Positions 47,759 through 57,651 of a DNA stretch of 64,000 bases are shown in pieces. The stretch lies in the NCBI RefSeq assembly GCF_014650435.1, contig NZ_BMUY01000001.1, positions 248,001 through 312,000 of the forward strand, written 5' to 3'. The notes beneath the pieces are model-generated. The model made no database searches, had not been told where the DNA came from, and saw nothing but the letters and a program-made list of their open reading frames with translations. Positions within the stretch are counted from its first letter, which is position 1; every line of letters begins with the position of its first letter. The stretch comes from Streptomyces tendae. Lineage in GTDB: Bacteria; Actinomycetota; Actinomycetes; Streptomycetales; Streptomycetaceae. The translations under genes and the position numbers were made by a program.

Positions 47759-49015
47759 GTGGAACCGCAGCCCACCGCCGCCCTCGAAACCGTCTTCCGG
47801 CTGGAGTCGCCCCGCGTCATCGCCGGCGTGGCCCGGCTCGTGAGGGACGTCGGCATCGCCGAGGAACTCACCCAGGACGCCCTGGTCGCGGCCCTGGAGC
47901 AGTGGCCCAGGGACGGAGTGCCCGACAACCCGGGCGCCTGGCTCATGGCCACCGCCCGCCGCCGCGCCGTCGACCTGATCCGGCGCCGGGAGACCTACGC
48001 CCGCAAGCTCGCGGAGATCGGCCGGGACCTGCCCGCCGCGGCGCCCCCGCCCGAGGAGCCCGCCGACCCCGAGGACATCGACGACGACCTGCTCCGGCTG
48101 GTCTTCACCGCCTGCCACCCGGTGCTGTCCGCCGAGGCCCGCATCGCCCTCACCCTCCGGCTGCTCGGCGGCCTGACCACGCCGGAGATCGCCCGCGCCT
48201 GCCTCGTCCCCGAACCGACCGTCGCGCAGCGCATCGTGCGCGCCAAACGCACCCTGGCCAGGAAGAACATCGACTTCGAGGTGCCGTACGGCCCGGACCG
48301 CGCGGCCCGCCTCGGCTCGGTCCTGGAGGTCATCTACCTGATCTTCAACGAGGGTTACGCGGCCACCGCCGGCGACGACTGGCTCCGCCCCGCCCTGTGC
48401 GAGGACGCCCTGCGCCTGGCCCGCGTCCTGTCGGCCCTGATGCCGAAGGAACCCGAGGTCCACGGCCTGACCGCGCTGCTGGAGTTCCAGTCCTCCCGCA
48501 CCGCGGCCCGCACCGGCCCCGACGGCGAGCCCGTCCTCCTGGAGGACCAGAACCGCCACCGCTGGAACCGCCTGCTCGTCGCCCGCGGCATCACCGCCCT
48601 CGACCACGCCCACGCCGCCACCGGCTCCGGCGCCCCGGGCCCGTACGTCCTCCAGGCCGCGATCGCCGCCTGCCACGCGACGGCCCACACGTACCAGGAG
48701 ACCGACTGGCCCCGCATCGCCACGCTCTACGGCCTGCTCGCGGCCCGCACCCCGTCCCCGGTCGTGGAACTCAACCGCGCGGTCGCCGTCTCCAAGGCCG
48801 AGGGACCGGCCCCCGCACTGGCCCTCGTGGACGCCCTCGCCGCCGAACCCGCCCTGCGCGACTACCACCTGCTCCCCAGCGTCCGCGGCGACCTCCTGGC
48901 CCGCCTGGGCCGTACGAGCGAGGCACGCGCGGAGTTCGAACGCGCCGCGTCCCTGACCCGCAACGCCCGCGAACGCGCGCTCCTGCTGGACCGGGCGCGG
49001 GAGGCGGACGGTTAA
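47759..49015 (+). CDS. ECF42-type sigma factor with long C-terminal domain
   Basis: 418 residues. Sigma region 2 (ARLVRDVGIAEELTQDALVA; WLMATARRRAVDLIRRR) and region 4 (LTLRLLGGLTTPEIARACLV, AQRIVRAKRTLA) occupy about the first 180 residues. A C-terminal extension of about 230 residues has helical, TPR-like repeats (ALALVDALAAEPALRDYHLL). This architecture next to a DGPF gene identifies the ECF42 group, where the extension replaces an anti-sigma factor. GTG 47759 start. Its TAA overlaps the stop of the convergent gene. Confidence 0.9.
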   Translation: MEPQPTAALETVFRLESPRVIAGVARLVRDVGIAEELTQDALVAALEQWPRDGVPDNPGAWLMATARRRAVDLIRRRETYARKLAEIGRDLPAAAPPPEEPADPEDIDDDLLRLVFTACHPVLSAEARIALTLRLLGGLTTPEIARACLVPEPTVAQRIVRAKRTLARKNIDFEVPYGPDRAARLGSVLEVIYLIFNEGYAATAGDDWLRPALCEDALRLARVLSALMPKEPEVHGLTALLEFQSSRTAARTGPDGEPVLLEDQNRHRWNRLLVARGITALDHAHAATGSGAPGPYVLQAAIAACHATAHTYQETDWPRIATLYGLLAARTPSPVVELNRAVAVSKAEGPAPALALVDALAAEPALRDYHLLPSVRGDLLARLGRTSEARAEFERAASLTRNARERALLLDRAREADG

Positions 49016-50184
49016 CCCGCCGGGCGCCCGATCAGCATCGTCGGCGCCCCCGCGACCCGTGTCATGAACACGGTCGCGGCGTTCGGACCCTGCGGTTTGA
49101 CCTTCTTCCGCAGCTCCTCCGGCTCCACCGCCGAGCCCCGCTTCTTCACCGTCAGCGTGCCGACCCCGCGCTCCCGCAGCAGCGCCTTGAGCTTCTTGAC
49201 GTTGAAGGGCATCCGGTCGGTGATCTCGTAGGCGGTGGCGTACGGGGTGCTGCGCAGCTCGTCGGCGGTGACGTAGGCGATGGTCGGGTCGATCAGCCCG
49301 CCGTCCAGGTCCTCGGCGACCTCGGCGACCAGGTGGGCGCGGATGACGGCGCCGTCCGGCTCGTACAGGTACCGGCCGGGCGGGCGCACCTCGGGGTCGG
49401 GCAGGCCGGTGCCCGGCAGGGTGCGGGGGCCGGGCAGCAGTGTGGCCCGCACCGCCCCCGGCGCCGCGCCGGTCCCGAACCACAGCACGGCCTCCTTCAC
49501 GTCCCCGCCGTCGGAGATCCACTCCGCCTCGGCGTCCTCGGGCACCGCCTCGTGCGGGATGCCGGGCGCCACCTTCAGCGCGGCGGCCCGGGAGGCCGTA
49601 CGGGCCGCCCGCACGGCCCAGGACAACGGCGGCGAGTACGCCTCGGGATCGAAGATCCGGCCCCGCCCGCCCCTGCGCGCGGGATCGACGAACACGGCGT
49701 CGTACGCCTCCGTGTCCACTTCCGCGACATCCGCCTCGCGCACCTCGATCAGGTCGCCTAGCCCCAGCGCGTCGGCGTTGGCGCGGGCCGCCGCGGCCGT
49801 GGCCGGGTCCCGATCGACGGCGAGCACCCGGATCCCGGCCCTGGCCAGCGCGATCGCGTCGCCCCCGATCCCGCAGCACAGGTCGGCGACGGAGGTCACG
49901 CCCAGCGCCGCGAACCGCTCCGCCCGGTACGCCGCCACGCTCGCGCGGGTGGACTGCTCGACCCCGTTGGGCGTGAAGAACATCCGCCCGGCGTCCTCGG
50001 CCCCGAACTTCGCCACCGCGCGCTGCCGCAGCCGCGCCTGCCCGAGCGCCGCCGACACCAGCTCGGCGGGGTGCGTGCGCCGCAGCCGGGTCGCGACCGC
50101 CAACTCCCGTGCGGGGTCGGTGTCGCGCACCTCGTCGAGGAGCGCGCGGCCTTCGGGGGTGAGGAGGAAGTCGAGGTCGTTCAC
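49012..50184 (-). CDS. Class I SAM methyltransferase with THUMP-like domain
   Basis: 390 residues. A helical N-terminus (FLLTPEGRALLDEVRDTDPA) precedes motif I VADLCCGIGGDAIALARAG, DRDPATAAAARANADALG and the motif DAVFVDPARRGGRGRIFD. The C-terminal part (PFNVKKLKALLRERGVGTLT, VKKRGSAVEPEELRKK) resembles the THUMP-like RNA-binding domain of this family. The likely substrate is RNA; target unknown. GTG 50184 is supported by a near-consensus CACAAT 6 bases upstream. The stop overlaps the sigma gene stop from the other strand. Confidence 0.85.
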   Translation of the reverse strand: MNDLDFLLTPEGRALLDEVRDTDPARELAVATRLRRTHPAELVSAALGQARLRQRAVAKFGAEDAGRMFFTPNGVEQSTRASVAAYRAERFAALGVTSVADLCCGIGGDAIALARAGIRVLAVDRDPATAAAARANADALGLGDLIEVREADVAEVDTEAYDAVFVDPARRGGRGRIFDPEAYSPPLSWAVRAARTASRAAALKVAPGIPHEAVPEDAEAEWISDGGDVKEAVLWFGTGAAPGAVRATLLPGPRTLPGTGLPDPEVRPPGRYLYEPDGAVIRAHLVAEVAEDLDGGLIDPTIAYVTADELRSTPYATAYEITDRMPFNVKKLKALLRERGVGTLTVKKRGSAVEPEELRKKVKPQGPNAATVFMTRVAGAPTMLIGRPAG

Positions 50185-50274
50185 CGGGTCATTGTGGGCC
50201 AGTCGGTGGATCGTGTGCCTCCGGCGCGGTGTCGGGCCGGGTTCGGCGGCAGGGGACTGCGAGGATCCGGCACC

Positions 50275-51201
50275 ATGCGAGAAGTCGTACAAAATGACAA
50301 AAGTCGGGTGTCGCGTCGCGTGTCTCGGACACCTCGTGCCACCGCCGTCCTCGCCGTCGCCGTAGCCGCCCTCGCCGCCGGCTGCGCGCAGGGCGACGAC
50401 CAGGGCGTGCGGGGCGCCCCCGGTCAGCAGGCACCCCCGGCCCGCGCGGTCGACGGCGCGGCGAAGGCGCGCGAGGCCCGGGCCGCCCTGGCCGCCGCCG
50501 CCAAGCGCTGGAAACTCGACAAGGTCCCGCTGACGGCCCCCGCGCCCCCCGCGAAGAAGCCGGAGATCGAGGCCCGCGAGGGCTTCGAGGTCGACGGCCA
50601 GGAGTCGGACGACCTCCCGCCGGTCTTCACCACGGTCCCCACCAAGGAGAAGATCGTCTTCCTCACCATCGACGACGGCGCCGAGAAGGACCCGGCGTTC
50701 CTGAAGATGATGAGCGAACTGAAGATCCCGTACACCGTCTTCCTCACCGACGAGGAGATCAAGGACGACTACGGCTACTTCAAGAAGATGCAGGCCCGCG
50801 GCATCACCCTCAACAACCACACCCTGAGCCACCCCTACCTCCCCGGTCTCTCCTACGAGGACCAGAAGCGGGAGATCTGCGGCATGCAGGACGTGATGGA
50901 GAAGCACTACGGCAAGCGCCCCGTCCTCTTCCGCCCGCCCTACGGCAACTACAACCGCGACACCCTGCGCGCCGCCAAGTCCTGCGGGATCGAGTACGCC
51001 CCGATCTGGAGCGAGGAGGTGTACGTCGACCACTGGGAGTACCGGGAGTGGGACCAGGACCTGCACCCCGGCGACATCGTCCTCACCCACTTCCGGGGCA
51101 CCGACGACTGGGACGGCACGATGACCGACATGGTCCGCCGCTTCCTGGACCGGATCACCGCCGACGGATACGCGGTGGCCCGCCTGGAGGACTACCTGTG
51201 A
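50275..51201 (+). CDS. Polysaccharide deacetylase lipoprotein (CE4)
   Basis: 308 residues. Basic N-terminus and lipobox (AVAVAALAAGC at about 36), Ala/Pro linker, then a NodB/CE4 domain: LTIDDGAEKD supplies the catalytic and metal Asp, NNHTLSHPYL the His pair, RPPYGNYN motif 3, and DIVLTHFRGT the final catalytic His. All catalytic residues are present, so it should N-deacetylate a cell-envelope glycan. Coupled to a paralogue by a GTGA overlap. Confidence 0.92.
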   Translation: MREVVQNDKSRVSRRVSRTPRATAVLAVAVAALAAGCAQGDDQGVRGAPGQQAPPARAVDGAAKAREARAALAAAAKRWKLDKVPLTAPAPPAKKPEIEAREGFEVDGQESDDLPPVFTTVPTKEKIVFLTIDDGAEKDPAFLKMMSELKIPYTVFLTDEEIKDDYGYFKKMQARGITLNNHTLSHPYLPGLSYEDQKREICGMQDVMEKHYGKRPVLFRPPYGNYNRDTLRAAKSCGIEYAPIWSEEVYVDHWEYREWDQDLHPGDIVLTHFRGTDDWDGTMTDMVRRFLDRITADGYAVARLEDYL

Positions 51202-51953
51202 GGCGAGGGCGGTCCCGCCCGCCCGGCGCCGCCCCGGCCCCCCTCCTGCTCCTCCTGCTCCTGCTGCTCCCGCTCACCGCCTGCGACCGGCTCGCCACCG
51301 GCCCCGCCCCCGTCGAGCACGCGGCGGCGGCCGGGGACCCGGCCCAGGACGCCGACCGGGGCCGTCGGACGCCGTCCGCCGTGGACCACGTCCGCACCGA
51401 CGACCCGGTCGTCTTCCTCACCTACGACGACAGCGCCGAGCGCGACCCCGCCTTCGCCGGCCTGGTCCGCGAACGGCGGCTCCCGGTCACCCTGTTCCTC
51501 ACCGACACCGTCGCCGGACCGGCCTACGGCGACCTCGCCCGGCTGCGCCCCTTCGGCGCGAGCCTGCAGAACCACACCCTCGATCACCGCTCCCTGCGCG
51601 GCCTGCCGTACGCCGGTCAGCGCGCCGAGATCTGCGGCCAGCAGACCAAGCTCAGGTCCCGCTTCGGCGTCCGCGCCCACCTCTTCCGCCCGCCGCACGG
51701 CACGTACGACACCACGACCCTGCGCGCCGCCGCCGACTGCGGGATCACGGCCCTGGTCCTGTGGCGCGCCACCCTGGACGCCGACGGCGCCCTCACCTAC
51801 ACGCGCGGCGAGCCCCGCCTGCACCCCGGCGACATCATCGCCGTGGACCCGGACCACCCGACGGCCACGAACCTGACGGCCCGCACGGAACGTTTGCTGA
51901 ACACGATCGAGGAGCAGGGACTGAGGGTGGGCAACTTGGAGGACTACCTCTGA
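51198..51953 (+). CDS. CE4-like lipoprotein paralogue lacking the catalytic His
   Basis: 251 residues. A run of nine Leu forms the signal peptide, ending in lipobox LPLTAC. The fold follows its upstream neighbour: LTYDDSAERD, NHTLDHRSL, RPPHGTYD. In the last motif, however, DIIAVDPDHP replaces DIVLTH, so the catalytic His is missing. It also lacks the loop around SEEVYVDHWEYREW. A non-catalytic partner or altered enzyme is likely. GTG 51198 overlaps the upstream stop by 4 bases; both proteins end in LEDYL. Confidence 0.85.
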   Translation: MRRGRSRPPGAAPAPLLLLLLLLLPLTACDRLATGPAPVEHAAAAGDPAQDADRGRRTPSAVDHVRTDDPVVFLTYDDSAERDPAFAGLVRERRLPVTLFLTDTVAGPAYGDLARLRPFGASLQNHTLDHRSLRGLPYAGQRAEICGQQTKLRSRFGVRAHLFRPPHGTYDTTTLRAAADCGITALVLWRATLDADGALTYTRGEPRLHPGDIIAVDPDHPTATNLTARTERLLNTIEEQGLRVGNLEDYL

Positions 51954-51998
51954 GCCCTCGGGCGCGCCGACCCCTGCCCTCCTGTCGCCGACCGGCAT

Positions 51999-52096
51999 TC
52001 TCCAGCCCGTTGGGGGTGCCCCCTCCGGGGGAGTTTGAGGACGAGGTCCGTTCAGGGCCGAAGCGGGGGCCTGGGGGCGGCAGCCCCCAGCGACGC
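51999..52096. repeat. Second dispersed streptomycete repeat
   Basis: Contains GAGTTTGAGGACGAGG, then GTTCAGGGCCGAAGCGGGGG and CTGGGGGCGGCAGCCCCCAG, the layout of an interspersed element I recognise from other Streptomyces genomes. It contains a GGGGGTGCCCCC palindrome near its start. It lies in the gap after the deacetylases. Single copy here. Confidence 0.6.
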
Positions 52097-52164
52097 CCAC
52101 ACCCACGCCGGGTGCCTCCACAAACCGGCGTTCACACGAAAACACCGCCGACGCGCCGTCGGCA

Positions 52165-52191
52165 TTGGCACTCCGCTTGACCGAGTGCTAA
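52165..52191. promoter_or_regulatory. CIRCE operator 1 (HrcA)
   Basis: TTGGCACTC and GAGTGCTAA separated by 9 bases; one base from the consensus TTAGCACTC-N9-GAGTGCTAA. It covers the -35 of the groES promoter. Confidence 0.93.
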
Positions 52192-52206
52192 TCGCAGTCA
52201 TAGTCT
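52177..52206 (+). promoter_or_regulatory. groES promoter
   Basis: TTGACC (52177-52182) and TAGTCT (52201-52206), spacer 18. The -35 lies inside CIRCE 1, so HrcA binding would exclude RNA polymerase. Confidence 0.6.
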
Positions 52207-52211
52207 CGGGT

Positions 52212-52238
52212 CTGGCACTCCCCACTGGAGAGTGCCAA
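52212..52238. promoter_or_regulatory. CIRCE operator 2 (HrcA)
   Basis: CTGGCACTC and GAGTGCCAA separated by 9 bases, just downstream of the -10. 47-base pitch from CIRCE 1. Confidence 0.88.
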
Positions 52239-52337
52239 CTACGCGACGGGCAGGTCCGGCACCCGCGACGACGGATCCACCTGGTCGCCACCTCAGACAG
52301 TTAACCCCGTGAGATCTCCGAAGGGGGAGGTCGGATC

Positions 52338-52646
52338 GTGACGACCACCAGCTCCAAGGTTGCCATCAAGCCGCTCGAGGACCGCATCGTGGTCCAGCCG
52401 CTCGACGCCGAGCAGACCACGGCTTCGGGCCTGGTCATTCCGGACACCGCCAAGGAGAAGCCCCAGGAGGGCGTCGTCCTGGCCGTCGGCCCGGGCCGCT
52501 TCGAGGACGGCAACCGCCTTCCGCTCGACGTCAGCGTCGGCGACGTCGTGCTCTACAGCAAGTACGGCGGCACCGAGGTGAAGTACAACGGCGAGGAGTA
52601 CCTCGTCCTCTCGGCCCGCGACGTGCTCGCGATCGTCGAGAAGTAG
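52338..52646 (+). CDS. groES: Co-chaperonin GroES
   Basis: 102 residues. [40 protein letters not shown] (the mobile loop) and [18 protein letters not shown] are the GroES pattern. GTG start with GGGGGAGG upstream. Controlled by two CIRCE sites. Caps GroEL; groEL1 follows after 144 bases. Confidence 0.97.
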   Translation: MTTTSSKVAIKPLEDRIVVQPLDAEQTTASGLVIPDTAKEKPQEGVVLAVGPGRFEDGNRLPLDVSVGDVVLYSKYGGTEVKYNGEEYLVLSARDVLAIVEK

Positions 52647-52696
52647 AAGCAGCTCTCAAGTAGCTCTTCACTTCACCGAAGCACCTTGCTTTCCAG

Positions 52697-52746
52697 CTGC
52701 GCCCCTGGCTCCCGCGACCTTAAAAAGCCGGGCGTCGGGGGCGCAG
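52697..52746 (+). promoter_or_regulatory. Hairpin between groES and groEL1
   Basis: CTGCGCCCC pairs with GGGGCGCAG (9 bp) around a 32-base loop containing TTAAAAAG. It may be an mRNA-processing or attenuation site separating the two cistrons. Confidence 0.5.
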
Positions 52747-52757
52747 TTGCCGTATAA

Positions 52758-54416
<1,659 letters not shown>

Positions 54417-54441
54417 GCGCTGCGCTGAGCTGAGCCGAGTG

Positions 54442-54479
54442 AACGGTGCCCGGTCCCCTGCGGGGGGCCGGGCACCGTT
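54442..54479 (+). terminator. Terminator after groEL1
   Basis: AACGGTGCCCGG and CCGGGCACCGTT form a perfect 12-bp stem; loop of C and G runs can pair further. Only TTG follows. Confidence 0.7.
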
Positions 54480-54530
54480 GCGTCGGGGCGCCGGTGCCGG
54501 GGACGCGTCTGCCCCGTCGGGTTTGTTGCC

Positions 54531-54583
54531 GGGTGCGGCGCCGTTGTGGCTGGTCGCGCAGTTCCCCGCGCCCCTTGGGGGTG
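54531..54583 (+). repeat. Dispersed repeat copy C
   Basis: GTTGTGGCTGGTCGCGCAGT then TCCCCGCGCCCCTTGGGG; 33 bases in a row are identical to the copy at 29539-29602. It sits in the convergent gap after groEL1, in groEL1 orientation. Confidence 0.8.
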
Positions 54584-54600
54584 TTGCAGCTGACGAGTCT

Positions 54601-54626
54601 CAGTTCCCCGCGACCCTTGGGGGCGC
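54601..54626 (+). repeat. Truncated dispersed repeat copy D
   Basis: CAGTTCCCCGCGACCCTTGG, the second half of the same repeat, directly after copy C. Confidence 0.65.
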
Positions 54627-54628
54627 CG

Positions 54629-55900
54629 TCACAGCAGGCCGCTCAGTGGTAGTACGCGTTCGGCGAGTCGGCCCCGTAGCCGGCCGGCGGTGGTGTCCGC
54701 CTCCTCCTCGAGCCAGCCCGCGGCGGTCAGCAGTCCGGCGTGTTCGGCGACTTCCTCGGGCCGCAGGCCGCAGAACTGGGCGACCTCGTCCAGCGCCAGA
54801 CCGGCGTCCTCGCCGCCGCCTCCCAGGCACCCGCCGGGACGGCTGTGGGCCGCGGTGTACACCGCGAGGAGCCTGGTGGCAGCCCCGGCCTTCTTCTTCC
54901 GCAGCTTCCGGTCACCCACCACCTTCTGCGCCCACCCCGAGAGCCGGGCCCGGGTGACCTTGCCGAAGAAGAACGGGCGGGGCGCGGTGGCCAGCAGCGA
55001 GGGAACCGTCACCTGGGCGGGCTCCTCGGGCCGGGACGTCAGCGCGTCGTCGGCGGTGACGTCCTCCGGCAGCAGCAGCCAGCCCACGTCGACGAGCTCC
55101 TGGAGCACCCGCTCGGCGTCGCCCTGCAACCAGCCGCCGAGGTCCTGCCCGGTGACGTTCCCGGTACCGGCGCGCGCGGCCCGCAGGGTGAGCATCAGCA
55201 CCGCGAGCCGCGCCTCCGCCCCGGGGAGCGGGGACCCGACCCGGACGTGCTCCAGCACCGTGCGGGCGTGGACGCCCTGGCCCCGGGTCAGCAACCGCTC
55301 GACGACCGGCCCCTCCCCGTCCACCGGGACGCCGCGGCGGTTGGCGTCCATCTCGCGGGTGGTCCGCGCGGCCGCCGCGGCCCGGTCCGCTTCCTCCCGC
55401 AGGGACGCGTCGTCGGTGACGTCCGCCCACAGGGCGAAGGCGCGGGCCTTGCGGTCGTGCAGTTCGGCGAGGACGGCGAGATCCGGTTCGGGCCGCCGCT
55501 GGTACGCCCGGAACGCGTCCCCGAGTTCCGTCAGCTCCAGGCGCAGCACCTCGGGCTGGAGATCGTCCGGCACGATCCGCTGCGCGATCTTCGGCCACGA
55601 TTTCTTCTCCCGTCGGGACCCGCGGCGCGGCGGGCCGGTACGGGCACGTGGCAGTGCCGCCGAGCGGGTGCCCTCGGCGGGAACACCGGTGCTCTCGGCC
55701 GGGGCACCGGATGCGGCGGCGGGGGAGTGCGAGGGCGAGGGGACGCCGTCGGAGAACATCACCGCCGCTCCGCCGCCCGCGGGAGCCCGGCCCACCCCGG
55801 CAGCCGCCCGCCGTGTGCGGCCCGCCGTCGCCCCGTCCGTACGCCCTCCGCCGGTGCCGTCGACGAACAGCTCGCCCCGGTCACCCGTGCCCGCACTCAC
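54629..55900 (-). CDS. Uncharacterised protein with possible winged-helix C-terminus
   Basis: 423 residues from a GTG at 55900; the start is uncertain, as the first ~100 residues are low complexity (Gly/Ala/Pro/Thr, basic). A helical middle (QPEVLRLELTELGDAFRAYQ; LREEADRAAAAARTTREMDA) leads to a C-terminal part with LDEVAQFCGLRPEEVAEHAG and LTAAGWLEE, which looks like a helix-turn-helix. No family recognised. Convergent with groEL1; repeat copies C and D lie between. Confidence 0.65.
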   Translation of the reverse strand: MSAGTGDRGELFVDGTGGGRTDGATAGRTRRAAAGVGRAPAGGGAAVMFSDGVPSPSHSPAAASGAPAESTGVPAEGTRSAALPRARTGPPRRGSRREKKSWPKIAQRIVPDDLQPEVLRLELTELGDAFRAYQRRPEPDLAVLAELHDRKARAFALWADVTDDASLREEADRAAAAARTTREMDANRRGVPVDGEGPVVERLLTRGQGVHARTVLEHVRVGSPLPGAEARLAVLMLTLRAARAGTGNVTGQDLGGWLQGDAERVLQELVDVGWLLLPEDVTADDALTSRPEEPAQVTVPSLLATAPRPFFFGKVTRARLSGWAQKVVGDRKLRKKKAGAATRLLAVYTAAHSRPGGCLGGGGEDAGLALDEVAQFCGLRPEEVAEHAGLLTAAGWLEEEADTTAGRLRGRLAERVLPLSGLL

Positions 55901-56057
55901 CCGATCCCGTCCTCTCGCTCGCCGCCCTGCGACCTCCCGCACACCACGGGCGCAGCCACCCGACGCTACGTCGCACCGGCACACGGTTCAGGACGGACCG
56001 CACCGGATCACACGGTCGGGTGACGGTCCCGGGTTGCCGACGATCTCGCCGACGGCC

Positions 56058-56831
56058 CTACTGCGGCCCGTACTTGCGCCCCGTCCGCGACGTGATCCCG
56101 CCCAGCAGGCCCCGCGGCACCAGCTTGGCCGCGCCCATCAGGGTCTTGTAGCGGGGGTCGGGGATCGACAGGGACTTGCCGCGGGACAGGTCGGCGAGGC
56201 CCGCGGCGACGACGTTGTCCGCGTCGAGCCACATCCAGTTCGGGATGTTGTCCGTGCCCATGCCGGCCCGCTCGTGGAACTCCGTGCGCACGAAGCCGGG
56301 CGCCAGGGCCATCAGGCGTACGCCGCTGCCGGCCAGGTCCTTCGCCACGCCCTGGGTGAACTGCACGACCCACGCCTTGGAGGCGCCGTAGGTGCCGCGC
56401 GGGACGAAGGCGGCGACCGAGGCCACGTTGACGACGCCGCCGCGGCCCCGCTCCCGCATCGCCTCCACCGCCGCCGAGGTCAGCCGGAGCACCGCCTCGC
56501 AGTGCACCTTGAGCATGGTCAGCTCGTCGGCCATGGGGACGTCGAGGAAACGGCCCTTGTTGCCGAAACCGGCGTTGTTGATCAGCAGGTCGACGGGGTT
56601 CCTGCGGTCCCCCAGCCGGGCGGCCACCGCGTCGATGCCGGCGTCCGTCGACAGGTCCGCCGTCAGCACCTCCGCCTCGATGCCGTGCCGGTCGTGCAGT
56701 TCGGTGGCCTGTTCGCGCAGCCGCTTGGTGTCGCGGGCCACCAGCACCAGGTCGTGGCCGTCGGCCGCGAGCCGGCGGGCGAACGCGGCGCCGAGGCCCG
56801 CCGTCGATCCGGTAATCAATGCCGTTGTCAT
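56058..56831 (-). CDS. Short-chain dehydrogenase/reductase
   Basis: 257 residues. Cofactor motif ALITGSTAGLGAAFARRLAA, the NNAG motif (LLINNAGFGNKGRF), and catalytic Ser and Tyr-x3-Lys in VNVASVAAF and YGASKAWVVQF. A classical SDR with NADP preference suggested by LVARD after beta2. Substrate unknown. TAACCT lies 6 bases before the ATG, so the mRNA is probably leaderless. Confidence 0.9.
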   Translation of the reverse strand: MTTALITGSTAGLGAAFARRLAADGHDLVLVARDTKRLREQATELHDRHGIEAEVLTADLSTDAGIDAVAARLGDRRNPVDLLINNAGFGNKGRFLDVPMADELTMLKVHCEAVLRLTSAAVEAMRERGRGGVVNVASVAAFVPRGTYGASKAWVVQFTQGVAKDLAGSGVRLMALAPGFVRTEFHERAGMGTDNIPNWMWLDADNVVAAGLADLSRGKSLSIPDPRYKTLMGAAKLVPRGLLGGITSRTGRKYGPQ

Positions 56832-56837
56832 GGCGCA

Positions 56838-56843
56838 AGGTTA
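56838..56843 (-). promoter_or_regulatory. -10 element, leaderless start of SDR gene
   Basis: TAACCT on the minus strand, 6 bases from the ATG at 56831. Confidence 0.5.
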
Positions 56844-56886
56844 GGGGCGCGCGGGGAGGGGACCGGACCGAGCCCGTCCGCTTCGC

Positions 56887-57570
56887 TCAGGCGCCGTACT
56901 GCGCCACGTACTTCCGCGCCGTCGCCAGCGCCTCCCCGTGCAGCGCGTCGCCCGCCGCGAGCAGCCGGGGGAGCAGCTCCCGTTGGGTGGTCACCGCGCG
57001 GAACTGCAGGGCCACCGTCACCTCGTGGGCGGGCCGGTGCACGATCCGCACCGGGTCGCCGGCCCGGATCTCGCCCGGCTCCAGGACCCGGAAGTAGGCG
57101 CCCGGCACGCCCTTCTCCGTGAAGCGCTTCACCCAGCGCGGCTCACCCATGTGGCCCTGGAAGGTGCGGCAGGGGATGCGTCCGGACGTCACCTCCAGGA
57201 GCAGCTCGGGGCCGACCCGCCAGCGCTCGCCGATGAGGGCACCGGCGAGGTCGAGGCCGGTGGTGGTGAGGTTCTCGCCGAACGAGCCGTTCGGCAGCGC
57301 GCGGCCCAGCTCGCCTTCCCAGGCGTCCAGGTCCTCGCGCGCCACCGCGTACACCGCCTGGTCGTCGCCGCCGTGGTGCCGGGTGTCGCAGACGGAGTCC
57401 CCGGCCAGACCGCTCGCCCCGACGCCCTTCGACCCGGGTGCCGCGACCCGCACGGGCCCCTCGGCGGGGCGCTTGTCGATGCCGGTGACGCCCTCGGGCT
57501 GGTCCGTGTACGGCACCGCCTTCGCGCGTCCCAGGTTGACGGACAGAAGCCTCATGGCGGGAAGGTGCAT
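56887..57570 (-). CDS. MOSC-domain protein (YiiM-like)
   Basis: 227 residues. The MOSC core reads GVGASGLAGDSVCDTRHHGG, FGENLTTTGLDLAGALIGER, and RIPCRTFQGHMGEPRWVKRF, with the conserved Cys in IPCRTF. MOSC proteins carry sulphur or act in molybdenum-dependent reductions of N-hydroxylated compounds. ATG 57570 is chosen because TACCGT lies 6 bases upstream; ATGs at 57588 and 57555 are alternatives. Divergent from a LysR regulator that may control it. Confidence 0.87.
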   Translation of the reverse strand: MHLPAMRLLSVNLGRAKAVPYTDQPEGVTGIDKRPAEGPVRVAAPGSKGVGASGLAGDSVCDTRHHGGDDQAVYAVAREDLDAWEGELGRALPNGSFGENLTTTGLDLAGALIGERWRVGPELLLEVTSGRIPCRTFQGHMGEPRWVKRFTEKGVPGAYFRVLEPGEIRAGDPVRIVHRPAHEVTVALQFRAVTTQRELLPRLLAAGDALHGEALATARKYVAQYGA

Positions 57571-57576
57571 GCGAGA

Positions 57577-57582
57577 ACGGTA
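57577..57582 (-). promoter_or_regulatory. -10 element, leaderless start of MOSC gene
   Basis: TACCGT on the minus strand, 6 bases from the ATG at 57570. Confidence 0.45.
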
Positions 57583-57638
57583 GGACATGCGCGATCAAAG
57601 GCGCGACGCGTTATTCGGCATCCGGTCAAAGGGTCGCT

Positions 57639-57644
57639 TATCCT
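57639..57644 (+). promoter_or_regulatory. -10 element, leaderless start of LysR gene
   Basis: TATCCT, 7 bases from the GTG at 57652. Confidence 0.5.
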
Positions 57645-57651
57645 CGGCGGT

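Noticed and set aside
47564..49879. A 771-codon minus-strand open frame opposite the ECF42 gene
   Set aside because: Shadow of the sigma gene joined to an out-of-frame part of the methyltransferase region.
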